A stretch of 49,956 nt of DNA from Paludibacteraceae bacterium (GTDB lineage: Bacteria; Bacteroidota; Bacteroidia; Bacteroidales; Paludibacteraceae): positions 1 through 49,956 of the forward strand of contig JAQUTW010000015.1 of NCBI GenBank assembly GCA_028694215.1, written 5' to 3'. Of this stretch, positions 1-8,759 are shown piece after piece (the stretch's first letter is position 1; each line of letters starts with the position of its first letter). The notes below the pieces were generated by a model, which ran no database searches, was not told the DNA's origin, and saw only the letters and a list, made by a program, of their open reading frames with translations. A program made the position numbers and the translations under genes.

Positions 1-232
1 CCGTTACGGTTACATACGCATCACCGGTACCCGATGCAGGCGACAAAGTCAGCCAAGTTTGGTTGGCAGTTGCCGTCCAAGCTGCTGTAGAAGTTACCTG
101 CACCTGAAACGTTTCACCTTCGGCAGAAACATCTTTGGAAACAAGAGATATCGAAATCATCCCTTCTTTTTCACATGCGGTAAACAGTACCGCCACGCAG
201 CACACGGCTGCAAAAAAAGTAAACTTTTTCAT
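1..232 (-). CDS. BACON-domain lipoprotein, N-terminal part (runs off window)
   Basis: Only the first 77 codons are inside the window. They encode a lysine-start signal peptide ending in a lipobox-like FTAC, then the start of a BACON domain, a beta-sandwich common in Bacteroidetes surface proteins. Bases 1-216 match 24754-24969 without gaps and with a single difference (position 128, a synonymous GTT/GTG valine codon), so this is a paralogue of the lipoprotein gene at 23933-24985. The similarity stops a few codons after the start, and the upstream regions are unrelated. The rest of the protein lies outside the window; an FGE-sulfatase-like domain, as in the paralogue, is likely but not visible. 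A minus-strand promoter-like pair lies at 315-347. Confidence 0.8.
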   Translation of the reverse strand, partial: MKKFTFFAAVCCVAVLFTACEKEGMISISLVSKDVSAEGETFQVQVTSTAAWTATANQTWLTLSPASGTGDAYVTVT

Positions 233-314
233 AAAAAATTTGGTTTTGGGTAGAAGGGTTATTCATTGCCTTTCTACAGGTTAATAAGAAAATTTTTATT
301 TCATTTAGAAATTG

Positions 315-347
315 CAAAGATAATTATTCTTTATAAGAAACAACAAA
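315..347 (-). promoter_or_regulatory. Bacteroidetes-type promoter for the partial lipoprotein gene
   Basis: On the minus strand there is a -33 TTTG (344-347) and a -7 TATCTTTG (315-322), 21 bases apart, matching the TTTG/TAnnTTTG consensus. It would give a leader of roughly 75 bases. Confidence 0.55.
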
Positions 348-422
348 AATAGTCCACAAAAAAAACAGCTGTAAAATTATTAAACACTTACTTTACAAAA
401 TTTCCAACTTCTTAACTCAAAC

Positions 423-453
423 TTTGCTTGTAATGAAATATTTTGTACATTTG
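423..453 (+). promoter_or_regulatory. rnpB promoter
   Basis: TTTG (423-426) and TACATTTG (446-453) are separated by 19 bases, a close match to the Bacteroidetes -33/-7 consensus. The expected start of transcription, about 460, coincides with the 5' strand of the RNase P RNA closing helix. Confidence 0.7.
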
Positions 454-461
454 CACATACT

Positions 462-815
462 AAAAAGTAGAACGGTTTGCCGCTGCATGGTTTCATGGAG
501 AGGAAAGTCCGGGCAACACAGAGCACCATTCTTCTTAACGGGAAGTGGGCTGCGAAGTTCAAGTAGCGTAACAGAAAATAACCGCCCCGATTCGTCGAGG
601 TAAGGGTGAAAAGGCAGGGTAAGAGCCTACCGTGGTTGTGGCGACACATTCCAGCCGTACGTCTAATGGGTTGAAAGATCATGTATATCAGCGCAGTAGG
701 ATTGCTCGTCCGATGCTGAGGGGTAGATCGATAGAGGCAAATGGCAACATTTGTCGTAGATAAATGGCAAACATTCCGCTTGGAATACAGAACCCGGCTT
801 ACAGTTCTACTTTTT
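462..815 (+). ncRNA. rnpB: RNase P RNA (bacterial class A)
   Basis: This is the catalytic RNA that matures tRNA 5' ends. The conserved 5' core GAGGAAAGTCCGGGC is at 499-513, and the universal 3' core around AGATCGATAGAG lies near 724-735. The two ends pair perfectly: AAAAAGTAGAAC (462-473) with GTTCTACTTTTT (804-815), forming a 12-base-pair closing helix. A T-rich tail follows, so this helix probably also serves as terminator. The length of about 354 bases is normal for class A. The exact ends are inferred from the helix. yihY begins 19 bases downstream. Confidence 0.95.
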
Positions 816-834
816 ATTTTTTTATGATAGTAAT

Positions 835-2178
835 ATGGCAGCAAAAACAAAAAAAAAATCATTAAGCGAACGATTCACGAAACTGTATCATTTTTTTGTC
901 GTCGATATTTGGCATATTACCGAAACGGAATTGTCAAAAACTACCCGTTTTTTTCTGCGTTTACTTAAAAAACTCATACTTTCGGGACGTGGTTTTTTAG
1001 ACCACAACCTTTCTGCCAAAGCCGGTTCGCTTACTTACTACACTTTAATGGCAGTAGTGCCTATTTGTGCTTTAGTTATTGCCATTGGTAAAGGGTTTGG
1101 TTTCCAACATGTTATAGAAAATTGGGCAGCAAATATCTTTACATCGCAAAAAGAATTGATTCCATACGTCATACAGTTTGTAAATAATTATTTGGAGCAG
1201 GCACAAGGCGGCGTTTTTCTCGGCATTGGTATTGCTGTACTATTATGGTCGGTAATGAGTGCTTTTAGGCAAATAGAATCCAATTTTAATAATATTTGGA
1301 ACGTTAAAAAATCACGTTCCATTATTCGACAATTTACCACGTATTTTTCGTTGATGCTGCTAACGCCAATTTTAATCGTATTATCCAGCGGAATTTCAAT
1401 ATTTTTTAACAACCAACTCAAAGAATTGGGAATTGCCGAACACTTTTCGTTCCTTTATGAGTTTATCATGCGTCTGACCCCTTATTTTCTTTATTGGGTA
1501 TTGTTTACATTTATATTCATTGTCATTCCAAATACCAAAGTACAATTTAAAAACGCACTTTTTGCCGGCATTGTGGTTGGTACAGCGTTTCAATTTTTTC
1601 AGTGGCTTTATGTGAACGGGCAAATTAATTTAACGAAATACAATGCCGTTTACGGAAGTTTTGCCGCTATTCCATTGTTACTGTTTTGGTTACAAATATC
1701 ATGGCTCATTGTTTTATATGGTGCCGAATTGACTTTTGCAAGCCAAAACATTGATAATTATAACTTTGAAAAAGAAACTGCAAAAATCAGTCGCCGTTAT
1801 TGTGACTATGCCACCATTATTATTATGCGCTCAATTATTCTAAAATTTCAGAAAGGAGAACCTCCGATGAATGCTTTAGAAATCGCTTCCAAGAACCATA
1901 CACCTATTCGTTTAGTCAATCAAATTTTAGATTTATTGGTTGATATTAAAATTGTTGCAGAAATTTATACTCCGGGAGAAGTTGTCAAAACTTACCAACC
2001 CGCATTGGATATTAATGCCATTACAGTGCAACTCCTATTGGAAAAAATAGAAAAACACGGCTCTGAAAATTTCAAAATAGATCATTATTCCAAGGAGTTT
2101 GAAGCTATTTGGAAAAATTTGCAGGAATGGAAAGAAAAGGACATCATCCCCTATTCTATTCTCATTAAAGATTTATAA
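835..2178 (+). CDS. YihY/BrkB-family inner membrane protein
   Basis: This 447-residue protein belongs to the YihY/virulence factor BrkB family, whose early 'ribonuclease BN' label is generally considered mistaken and whose function is unsettled. A basic cytoplasmic stretch (about 1-55) leads into a conserved region with the family pattern SLTYYTLMAVVP (about 65-76). About six membrane helices follow up to residue 300. The last 130 or so residues are soluble and look like a winged-helix tail, a common addition in Bacteroidetes members. The ATG at 835 directly precedes the lysine-rich start. The next gene begins four bases after the stop, so the two are probably co-transcribed. Confidence 0.85.
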   Translation: MAAKTKKKSLSERFTKLYHFFVVDIWHITETELSKTTRFFLRLLKKLILSGRGFLDHNLSAKAGSLTYYTLMAVVPICALVIAIGKGFGFQHVIENWAANIFTSQKELIPYVIQFVNNYLEQAQGGVFLGIGIAVLLWSVMSAFRQIESNFNNIWNVKKSRSIIRQFTTYFSLMLLTPILIVLSSGISIFFNNQLKELGIAEHFSFLYEFIMRLTPYFLYWVLFTFIFIVIPNTKVQFKNALFAGIVVGTAFQFFQWLYVNGQINLTKYNAVYGSFAAIPLLLFWLQISWLIVLYGAELTFASQNIDNYNFEKETAKISRRYCDYATIIIMRSIILKFQKGEPPMNALEIASKNHTPIRLVNQILDLLVDIKIVAEIYTPGEVVKTYQPALDINAITVQLLLEKIEKHGSENFKIDHYSKEFEAIWKNLQEWKEKDIIPYSILIKDL

Positions 2179-2182
2179 AATC

Positions 2183-3352
2183 ATGAAAAAGCCAATTATC
2201 ATCTTATTGCTTGTCATTGGTGCCATAAACGGTTTGTCTGCTGATAATACCGTAGTAGTAGGTGCAGAACAAATATCTGCTTATCTACCATTGCTCCAGA
2301 ATAAAACAGTCGGCATAGTTGCCAACCAAACCAGTATGGTAAAAGATATTCATTTGGTAGATTTTTTAGTTTCGATTGGTACAAACATTCATTGCATATT
2401 TGCTGTAGAACACGGTTTTCGAGGCAAAGCAGATGCAGGAGCACATATTACAAGTTATACCGACAAAACCACAGGTATTCCGGTTCGTTCTCTGTACGAT
2501 GGCGGCATAGGAAAACCCTCCGATGAAATTATGAGCTATATTGACATAATTATTTTTGATATGCAAGATGTAGGGTTACGTTATTATACCTATTTGACGA
2601 CTTTGACAAAAATGATGGAAGCGTGTGCAGACAATAATAAGTTGTTGCTTATTCTTGACCGACCAAATCCTAATGGGCACTATGTGGACGGACCTATTTT
2701 GGATATGAAATACAAATCGGGAGTTGGTTATTTGCCCATTCCCATTGTGCACGGTATGACATTCGGCGAAATGGCATTGATGATAAATGGCGAGAAATGG
2801 CTTCCGGAAGGTAAACAGTGTAACTTGCGCATCATCACCTGTTCGCACTACACACACAAAACCTTATACAAACTCCCCATCGCTCCTTCACCTAATTTGC
2901 CCAACATGCGCGCTGTTTATTTATATCCGTCTTTGTGTTATTTTGAAGCAACACCTGTAAGTGTGGGACGTGGCACAAACGCTCCTTTCCAAGTATATGG
3001 ACATCCTAATATGTTAGGATACGACTTTTCTTTTATACCGACATCAAAAACAGGAGCGCAAAATCCGCTACAAATGGGACTAAAATGTTATGGTCGCGAT
3101 TTACGCACTGTTCCCGATAATGAAGAAATTTTTGAACGAGGCGTGGATTTGCGTTATCTTATAGATGCTTATAAGAATCTACATATTGGCAATCATTTTT
3201 TCAGTCCTTTCTTTGAAAAGTTGATAGGTGTTGATTATGTGCGAACAATGATTAAAGAAGGGAAGTCGGCAGAAGAAATTCGTGCTGTTTGGCAAAATGA
3301 TGTTCAAAAATTCAAACAACAACGCACACCTTATTTGTTATATAAAGAATAA
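2183..3352 (+). CDS. namZ: DUF1343 protein, NamZ-like exo-beta-N-acetylmuramidase
   Basis: DUF1343 proteins include NamZ, which removes terminal N-acetylmuramic acid from peptidoglycan fragments during wall recycling. The ATG at 2183 gives a 389-residue protein with a clean signal peptide (residues 1-20, hydrophobic core then GLSA), so it acts outside the cytoplasm. A longer reading frame opens upstream at 2099, but it would bury the signal peptide and overlap yihY. Conserved elements include NQTS (48-51), EHGFRG (76-81) and FDMQDVG (125-131), followed by a polar RPNPNG segment. The family is recognised from the sequence; the exact substrate is inferred. Confidence 0.82.
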   Translation: MKKPIIILLLVIGAINGLSADNTVVVGAEQISAYLPLLQNKTVGIVANQTSMVKDIHLVDFLVSIGTNIHCIFAVEHGFRGKADAGAHITSYTDKTTGIPVRSLYDGGIGKPSDEIMSYIDIIIFDMQDVGLRYYTYLTTLTKMMEACADNNKLLLILDRPNPNGHYVDGPILDMKYKSGVGYLPIPIVHGMTFGEMALMINGEKWLPEGKQCNLRIITCSHYTHKTLYKLPIAPSPNLPNMRAVYLYPSLCYFEATPVSVGRGTNAPFQVYGHPNMLGYDFSFIPTSKTGAQNPLQMGLKCYGRDLRTVPDNEEIFERGVDLRYLIDAYKNLHIGNHFFSPFFEKLIGVDYVRTMIKEGKSAEEIRAVWQNDVQKFKQQRTPYLLYKE

Positions 3353-3373
3353 CCTTTAAAATTAATTCATATT

Positions 3374-4879
3374 ATGTTTACACCATCAGATTTAGCTCAA
3401 TTGGAATCGAAAGGAATATCGGTTCAAGAAGCAGAAGAACAATTAAAGAATTTTCGGCAAGGATTCCCTTTTCTGACAATCACACAGGCAGCCAATGTCG
3501 GCAATGGCATTCTGCGTTTAACCGACGAAGAACAAGAAAAATATATTGGTCTGTGGGACAAATATTTAGATACGGAAAATACCATTGTCAAATTTGTACC
3601 GGCCTCTGGAGCTGCCAGCCGTATGTTCAAAAATCTTTTTGAATTTTTAAATGGCAAAGAAACTATTCCTACCTCAGAATTTATGCTACAGTTTTGCCAT
3701 CAAATCTCCAAATTTGCTTTTTACGAAAAATTAAATGCTGTTTGCCAAAAGAATGAGCAAACTACTATTGAAAAACTAATGGCCAATCGCCAATATAAAA
3801 AAATTGTAGCCAACTTATTGGACAAAACAGGGCTAAATTATGGCTCATTACCAAAAGGTTTACTGGATTTTCATAAATACAAAGAAGAAATTAGGACGCC
3901 ACTTTTGGAACATCTTGTAGAAGGAGCTTTGTATGCCAACAATAAACAAAATGAAGTAAATATTCATTTTACGGTATCCGGCGAACACAAGGAGCTGTTT
4001 AAAAAACATTTGTTGGATAATCTGTCCAAATACACCGATAAATTCGGTGTCAAATTTATCATTCATTTTTCCGAGCAAAAGTCATCATCCGATACTTTAG
4101 CAGTTGATATGAATAACGAACCATTTAGAACCAAAGAAGGTAAACTTCTGTTCCGCCCGGGAGGACACGGTGCTCTCATACATAATCTGAACGACCTTGA
4201 TGCCGACATAGTTTTTATTAAAAACATTGACAACGTAGTCCCCGACCGTCTCAAACAACCAACAATTCGATATAAAAAAATCATCGGTGGACTGTTAGCC
4301 TCTTTGCAACATCAAACATTTGCCTATCTTAAGGAATTGGAAGACAAAAAAATTTCAGAATCTAAACTTCTAATTATCAAACAATTTTGTGAGGTAAGAC
4401 TTAACAATTTTAATCCACACATAAACGAATTATCACACGAACAACTTATCGACTATTTGAAAACAAAATTAAACAGACCTATTCGTGTGTGCGGTATGGT
4501 AAAGAATGAAGGAGAACCGGGAGGTGGCCCATTCTTAACGGTAAATGCGGACGGAACTATTTCGCCACAAATTCTTGAAAGTTCACAAATTCAAAATCAA
4601 GAAATGATGGCACAATCAACACATTTCAATCCTGTAGATTTGGTATGCGCAGTCAAAGATTATAAAGGTAAACATTTTGATTTATTACAATATGTGGACA
4701 AAAACACCTGTTTTATCTCTTCTAAATCAAAAGACGGCAAAGAGTTGAAAGCCTTGGAACTTCCCGGTTTATGGAATGGTGCCATGAGTAATTGGAATAC
4801 TATTTTTGTCGAAGTCCCTACAGAAACGTTCAATCCTGTAAAAACTGTCAACGATTTATTGAGGGAACAACATCAATAA
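3374..4879 (+). CDS. DUF4301 family protein (possible nucleotidyltransferase fold)
   Basis: This is a 501-residue soluble protein that I recognise as DUF4301, a Bacteroidetes family without an assigned function. There is no signal peptide or membrane helix. Two segments look like those of UTP-sugar-1-phosphate uridylyltransferases: FVPASGAASRM (74-84) where such enzymes have their glycine-rich nucleotide loop, and PGGHG (262-266) followed about 20 residues later by NIDN (284-287), recalling the PxGHG and NxDN motifs of UGPases. A glycine-rich GEPGGGPF lies in the C-terminal third. The nucleotidyltransferase idea is inference from these motifs only. The gene ends at a strong hairpin terminator. 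Confidence 0.75.
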   Translation: MFTPSDLAQLESKGISVQEAEEQLKNFRQGFPFLTITQAANVGNGILRLTDEEQEKYIGLWDKYLDTENTIVKFVPASGAASRMFKNLFEFLNGKETIPTSEFMLQFCHQISKFAFYEKLNAVCQKNEQTTIEKLMANRQYKKIVANLLDKTGLNYGSLPKGLLDFHKYKEEIRTPLLEHLVEGALYANNKQNEVNIHFTVSGEHKELFKKHLLDNLSKYTDKFGVKFIIHFSEQKSSSDTLAVDMNNEPFRTKEGKLLFRPGGHGALIHNLNDLDADIVFIKNIDNVVPDRLKQPTIRYKKIIGGLLASLQHQTFAYLKELEDKKISESKLLIIKQFCEVRLNNFNPHINELSHEQLIDYLKTKLNRPIRVCGMVKNEGEPGGGPFLTVNADGTISPQILESSQIQNQEMMAQSTHFNPVDLVCAVKDYKGKHFDLLQYVDKNTCFISSKSKDGKELKALELPGLWNGAMSNWNTIFVEVPTETFNPVKTVNDLLREQHQ

Positions 4880-4883
4880 TAAC

Positions 4884-4913
4884 AATAAGAGGCGTTAGTA
4901 AATGCCTCTTATT
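4884..4913 (+). terminator. Hairpin terminator after the DUF4301 gene
   Basis: There is a perfect 10-base inverted repeat, AATAAGAGGC (4884-4893) and GCCTCTTATT (4904-4913), with a 10-base loop and a T-rich continuation. It overlaps the neighbourhood of the first possible start of the next gene, which argues for the later start there. Confidence 0.75.
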
Positions 4914-4930
4914 TTATGCTACCAATATCG

Positions 4931-5854
4931 ATGAAACCACGCATAAATTATTATAACGCTCTGCTTAAAAAACAATTTAACGGACGTGTACAAAAGATTT
5001 CTATCAATGCAGGATGTACATGTCCAAACAGAGATGGTTCCATCGGCGTTGGTGGTTGTACATACTGCAACAATCAAGCTTTTTATCCCGATTATTGCCA
5101 ACCGGCAAAAAGCATTACACAACAAATAGAAGATGGCTTTATTTTTTTTGGACACAAATACGAGAATAAAATATATTTGGCTTATTTTCAAGCATATACA
5201 AACACTTATGGAGATAATCAGCATCTGATTTCATACTATGAAGAAGCTCTTGCACATCCTAAAATAGACGGTTTGGTAGTAGGTACGCGACCTGATTGTA
5301 TGAATGATACTTTGCTGGAATATTTTGCTCAAAAAGCCAAAACAAATTACATCATGATAGAATACGGCGTAGAATCCGTACATGATAAAACTCTCACATT
5401 CATTAATCGTGGTCATACCTTTGACACGTCCTGTAAAACTATTTATGCAACAGCCAACAAGGGTATCCATATTGGAGCACATCTTATTTTAGGATTACCG
5501 TTTGAATCGCATCAAATGATGATGGAAAGTGCAAAAACAATTTCAAAACTTCCATTAGATATGCTCAAATTACACCAATTACAAATTGTAAGAGGAACTC
5601 TAATGTCACAACAATACGCTCAGCATCCAGAATGGTTTACGCTTTTTACTTTAAACAATTATATTGATTTGGCCATTGATTTTATAGAATATCTTTCACC
5701 ATCAATAGCTATAGAGCGTTTTGTTTCGCAATCTCCAAAAGACTTACTTATTGCACCCGATTGGGGTATAAAAAATTATGAATTCACCGAGAAAATCAAC
5801 AAACGCATTATAGAACGTGAGAGTTATCAAGGGCGTTTCTTTCAAGTAAAATAA
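4931..5854 (+). CDS. yhcC: TIGR01212-family radical SAM protein (YhcC-like)
   Basis: This is a radical SAM enzyme of the YhcC group; its substrate is not established. The iron-sulfur cluster region reads CTCPNRDG followed by GGCTYC, with cysteines at about residues 29, 31, 43 and 46, and is typical of this family. Downstream there is a TIM-barrel-like region with YGVES and LGLPFE motifs. I chose the ATG at 4931 (307 residues, starting MKPRINYYN) over the in-frame ATG at 4916, because the latter lies in the tail of the preceding terminator. No neighbouring gene hints at a substrate. Confidence 0.85.
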   Translation: MKPRINYYNALLKKQFNGRVQKISINAGCTCPNRDGSIGVGGCTYCNNQAFYPDYCQPAKSITQQIEDGFIFFGHKYENKIYLAYFQAYTNTYGDNQHLISYYEEALAHPKIDGLVVGTRPDCMNDTLLEYFAQKAKTNYIMIEYGVESVHDKTLTFINRGHTFDTSCKTIYATANKGIHIGAHLILGLPFESHQMMMESAKTISKLPLDMLKLHQLQIVRGTLMSQQYAQHPEWFTLFTLNNYIDLAIDFIEYLSPSIAIERFVSQSPKDLLIAPDWGIKNYEFTEKINKRIIERESYQGRFFQVK

Positions 5855-5895
5855 AAAAACATGAATTTTATATTATTCATCCCGTTTTTTTTAAT

Positions 5896-5903
5896 TATAT
5901 TTG
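5896..5903 (+). promoter_or_regulatory. -7 box upstream of udk
   Basis: TATATTTG matches TAnnTTTG, 28 bases before the udk start. No clear TTTG is found at the -33 distance; a poly-T run lies upstream. Confidence 0.4.
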
Positions 5904-5931
5904 CCAAACCTAAAAAAACAGAAAAACTGCT

Positions 5932-6552
5932 ATGTTAATTATTGGTATTGCCGGCGGAACCGGTTCTGGGAAAACAACTGTTGTGCAAAAAATTATCGAA
6001 AGCCTGCCTGCAGGTGAAGTTGTATTATTGCCACAAGACTCTTATTACAAAGACAGTAGCCATGTTCCTATCGAAGAACGTCAGTTTATAAACTTTGACC
6101 ACCCCGACGCTTTTGATTGGACTTTATTATCAAAGCAACTCAGTATGCTGAAAGACGGAAAAAGCATAGAACAACCCACCTATTCCTACATTACTTGTAC
6201 CCGACAACCGGAAACGATTCATATAGAGCCACGCGATGTTGTCATTGTAGAAGGTATTTTAGCGTTATGCGATGCCAAGCTACGCAGTCAGATGGATTTA
6301 AAAGTGTTTGTAGATGCCGACCCTGACGAACGTTTAATACGCGTTATCAGTCGTGATGTAATAGAGCGTGGAAGAACGGCAGAAATGGTAATGGAACGCT
6401 ATACACGTGTGTTAAAGCCTATGCATTTGCAATTTATTGAACCGACCAAACGTTATGCGGATTTAATTGTGCCTCAAGGTGGTAACAACAAAGTCGCCAT
6501 CGATATTTTAACCATGTACATCGAAAAAAATTTAAAGCTCAATAAAAAATAA
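5932..6552 (+). CDS. udk: Uridine kinase
   Basis: This enzyme phosphorylates uridine and cytidine in pyrimidine salvage. The 206-residue length is that of bacterial Udk. The Walker A motif GGTGSGKT is at residues 8-15. It is followed by the family's QDSYYKD and NFDHPDAFDW segments, the RDVIERGRT region and a conserved C-terminal VPQGG. The protein is cytoplasmic with no extra domain. The next gene starts 11 bases downstream and is probably co-transcribed. Confidence 0.95.
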   Translation: MLIIGIAGGTGSGKTTVVQKIIESLPAGEVVLLPQDSYYKDSSHVPIEERQFINFDHPDAFDWTLLSKQLSMLKDGKSIEQPTYSYITCTRQPETIHIEPRDVVIVEGILALCDAKLRSQMDLKVFVDADPDERLIRVISRDVIERGRTAEMVMERYTRVLKPMHLQFIEPTKRYADLIVPQGGNNKVAIDILTMYIEKNLKLNKK

Positions 6553-6563
6553 AATCACATTCC

Positions 6564-7301
6564 ATGCCAAATATTGCGTTAGACAAAATATTATTTTTAG
6601 ATATAGAAACTGTTCCACAAACAGAATCGTTGAAGTTGTTATCCCCTGAAATGCAACATTTATGGGAAGATAAATTTAATACCATCAAGCTTCGTATGCC
6701 TGAAAAATATGCACCTGAAACAACAGCTGATGATGGTTATCAAAACGGAGCAGGCATCTATTCAGAGTTTGCAAAAATCGTATGTATTTCAGTTGGTATT
6801 ATCTACTTTAAAAACTCGGAAAAGCATTTGCGTGTAAAATCTTTTGCCGGAGATGACGAAAAATTGTTATTGGCAAATTTTGCAAATATGGCCTCTCGCT
6901 TTCTGACAACGCCACTGCATTATATCTGTGGTCACAACATTAAAGAATTTGACATCCCTTTCATTTGTCGCCGCATGCTCATTAACGAGATAGTGATACC
7001 TTCTGCATTGGATGTAACAGGCAAAAAGCCTTGGGAAACATCATTTATTGACACTTTGGAAATGTGGAAATTCGGAGACTTCAAAAACTACACATCACTC
7101 AAATTACTAACTGCCATATTTAACATTCCTACTCCTAAAGACGATATTGACGGTTCAGAAGTCGCTAATGTCTATTACAAAGAAAACGATGTAAAACGAA
7201 TTTCCATTTATTGTGAAAAAGACGTGATTGCCACCACCCGTCTCTATTTGCGACTCAATAACTACGACACAATCAACGATGAGCAAATCGAGCACGTTTA
7301 A
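6564..7301 (+). CDS. Predicted 3'-5' exonuclease, PolB-like DEDD family
   Basis: This 245-residue protein is related to the proofreading domain of family B DNA polymerases but has no polymerase region. Exo I is FLDIET, with Asp13 and Glu15. Exo II is in CGHNIKEFDIPF, with Asn and Asp. Exo III is YCEKD near the C-terminus, with Tyr and Asp three residues apart. All four metal-binding acidic residues are therefore present, which makes activity likely. The preferred substrate (DNA or RNA) is not known from sequence. It probably shares a transcript with udk. Confidence 0.85.
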   Translation: MPNIALDKILFLDIETVPQTESLKLLSPEMQHLWEDKFNTIKLRMPEKYAPETTADDGYQNGAGIYSEFAKIVCISVGIIYFKNSEKHLRVKSFAGDDEKLLLANFANMASRFLTTPLHYICGHNIKEFDIPFICRRMLINEIVIPSALDVTGKKPWETSFIDTLEMWKFGDFKNYTSLKLLTAIFNIPTPKDDIDGSEVANVYYKENDVKRISIYCEKDVIATTRLYLRLNNYDTINDEQIEHV

Positions 7302-7318
7302 CTTACTTCCTATTGGTT

Positions 7319-8731
7319 ATGAACTTATGCAGGATAAAACAAATTTACATTTTTCTTTCGTTGGTGTTATGCTTAGCACTAACTGCCTGCAGAAATTCCA
7401 CTAAAGAAACCGATGAAAGTTACGATTTACATGACATTAAAGAACGTGGCGAATTACGTGTCATTATTTCTCAGAATGCCATTTCATACTTTGTCAATGA
7501 TGAAGACGAAATGGGATATGAATATGATTTAGTGCGAAATTATGCCGATTACATCGGAGTTGATATAAAACTTATAGTCGCTTCATCTGCTAAAGAAATG
7601 AAGCAATTACTGCTGGAAAATAAGGGAGATATTATAGCTTCTCAGTTCCCCTGTTCAAAAGGAAATAAGCAAACACTGGCATTTACAAATTGTCGCAGCA
7701 ATTCATTCCCCGTTTTGGTTCAACCTTCCTCAAAAAACCAAGTAAAATATGTTACAGACTTAATAGGGAAAAAAGTCTGCGTTAAAAAAAATGACAAATA
7801 TTGGATACGCCTCAAGAATTTAAACGAAGAAATTGGTGGTGGCATTATCATACAACTTATGAACGATTCTCTGTCGGACGATGCCTTAATTGTAAAAGTC
7901 TCAAAACAAGAGATTCCAATGACTATTGCTGATAACGATATTGCTGAAGTATTTAAAAACAATTTGCATAACATCAATATTTCTGTTCAAGTAGGTCTCT
8001 CGCAGGAACGTGGTTGGGCGGTACGAAAAAACTCGGAACAATTGCTGAGTTCTGTCAATGAATGGTTTATGAAAATTCAAAATTCACGTTTCTACAACAA
8101 ACTCCACCAAAAGTATTATGAGGGAAAATTTCTTGATAAAACCATAATACAAAACATTCCAAAGGGAAATATTTCTCCTTACGATTCGTGGTTCCAAAAA
8201 TATGCGCCGCAAATTGGATGGGATTGGCGTTTATTGGCAGCATTAGCATTTAACGAATCACATTTTGACCCAAACGCCGTATCATCAGCCGGAGCTTTAG
8301 GTCTCATGCAAATGATGCCCGGAACGGGAGCCAAATATGGCCTTGACACAATTACCATTTTTCAGCCCGAACCAGCCATTGCCGCATCTGTACAATATAT
8401 TAAATCACTGAATTTGATTTATCGTAATATAGACAATCAAGAAGAACGCATTAAATTTATCTTGGCATCATATAATGCAGGACCAGCACACATTATTGAT
8501 GCACAAGCGCTGGCGGTCAAATATGGGGAAAAATCCAATCAATGGAATATTGTAGAAAAATATTTGTTACTTAAAAGTCAACCGGAATATTACAATGATG
8601 ACGTATGTAAATTCGGATATTTTCGTGGTAATCATACAGTGCGCTATATTGAAGATGTTTTTAACACATATAATCGCTACATGGGTGTAAAAAAAGTATC
8701 TGTTGAAGCTATGACAGGCAGCATTCCTTGA
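7319..8731 (+). CDS. mltF: MltF-like lytic transglycosylase lipoprotein
   Basis: This is a membrane-anchored lytic transglycosylase that cuts glycan strands of peptidoglycan. The ATG at 7319 gives a signal peptide ending in the lipobox LTAC; an upstream in-frame TTG at 7313 adds only two residues. After the lipid anchor comes a region resembling solute-binding proteins of family 3 (about 40-270). A C-terminal SLT domain follows, with catalytic Glu313 in AFNESHFDPNA and the conserved GLMQMMP motif. This two-part layout is that of MltF, and the length of 470 residues is normal. The gene starts 17 bases after the exonuclease gene. Confidence 0.9.
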   Translation: MNLCRIKQIYIFLSLVLCLALTACRNSTKETDESYDLHDIKERGELRVIISQNAISYFVNDEDEMGYEYDLVRNYADYIGVDIKLIVASSAKEMKQLLLENKGDIIASQFPCSKGNKQTLAFTNCRSNSFPVLVQPSSKNQVKYVTDLIGKKVCVKKNDKYWIRLKNLNEEIGGGIIIQLMNDSLSDDALIVKVSKQEIPMTIADNDIAEVFKNNLHNINISVQVGLSQERGWAVRKNSEQLLSSVNEWFMKIQNSRFYNKLHQKYYEGKFLDKTIIQNIPKGNISPYDSWFQKYAPQIGWDWRLLAALAFNESHFDPNAVSSAGALGLMQMMPGTGAKYGLDTITIFQPEPAIAASVQYIKSLNLIYRNIDNQEERIKFILASYNAGPAHIIDAQALAVKYGEKSNQWNIVEKYLLLKSQPEYYNDDVCKFGYFRGNHTVRYIEDVFNTYNRYMGVKKVSVEAMTGSIP

Positions 8732-8759
8732 AAAAATATTTATTAATCATCATTTAATC

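Noticed and set aside
380..862. 160-codon minus-strand frame over rnpB
   Set aside because: It covers the structured RNase P RNA and the start of yihY and has no recognisable protein features.
4916..4930. Upstream ATG of the YhcC-like gene
   Set aside because: It lies directly in the tail of the preceding terminator hairpin; the ATG at 4931 is more credible.
5861..5939. 25-codon hydrophobic frame before udk
   Set aside because: It overlaps the udk start and contains the -7 box. The low-complexity AT-rich sequence makes a chance frame more likely.
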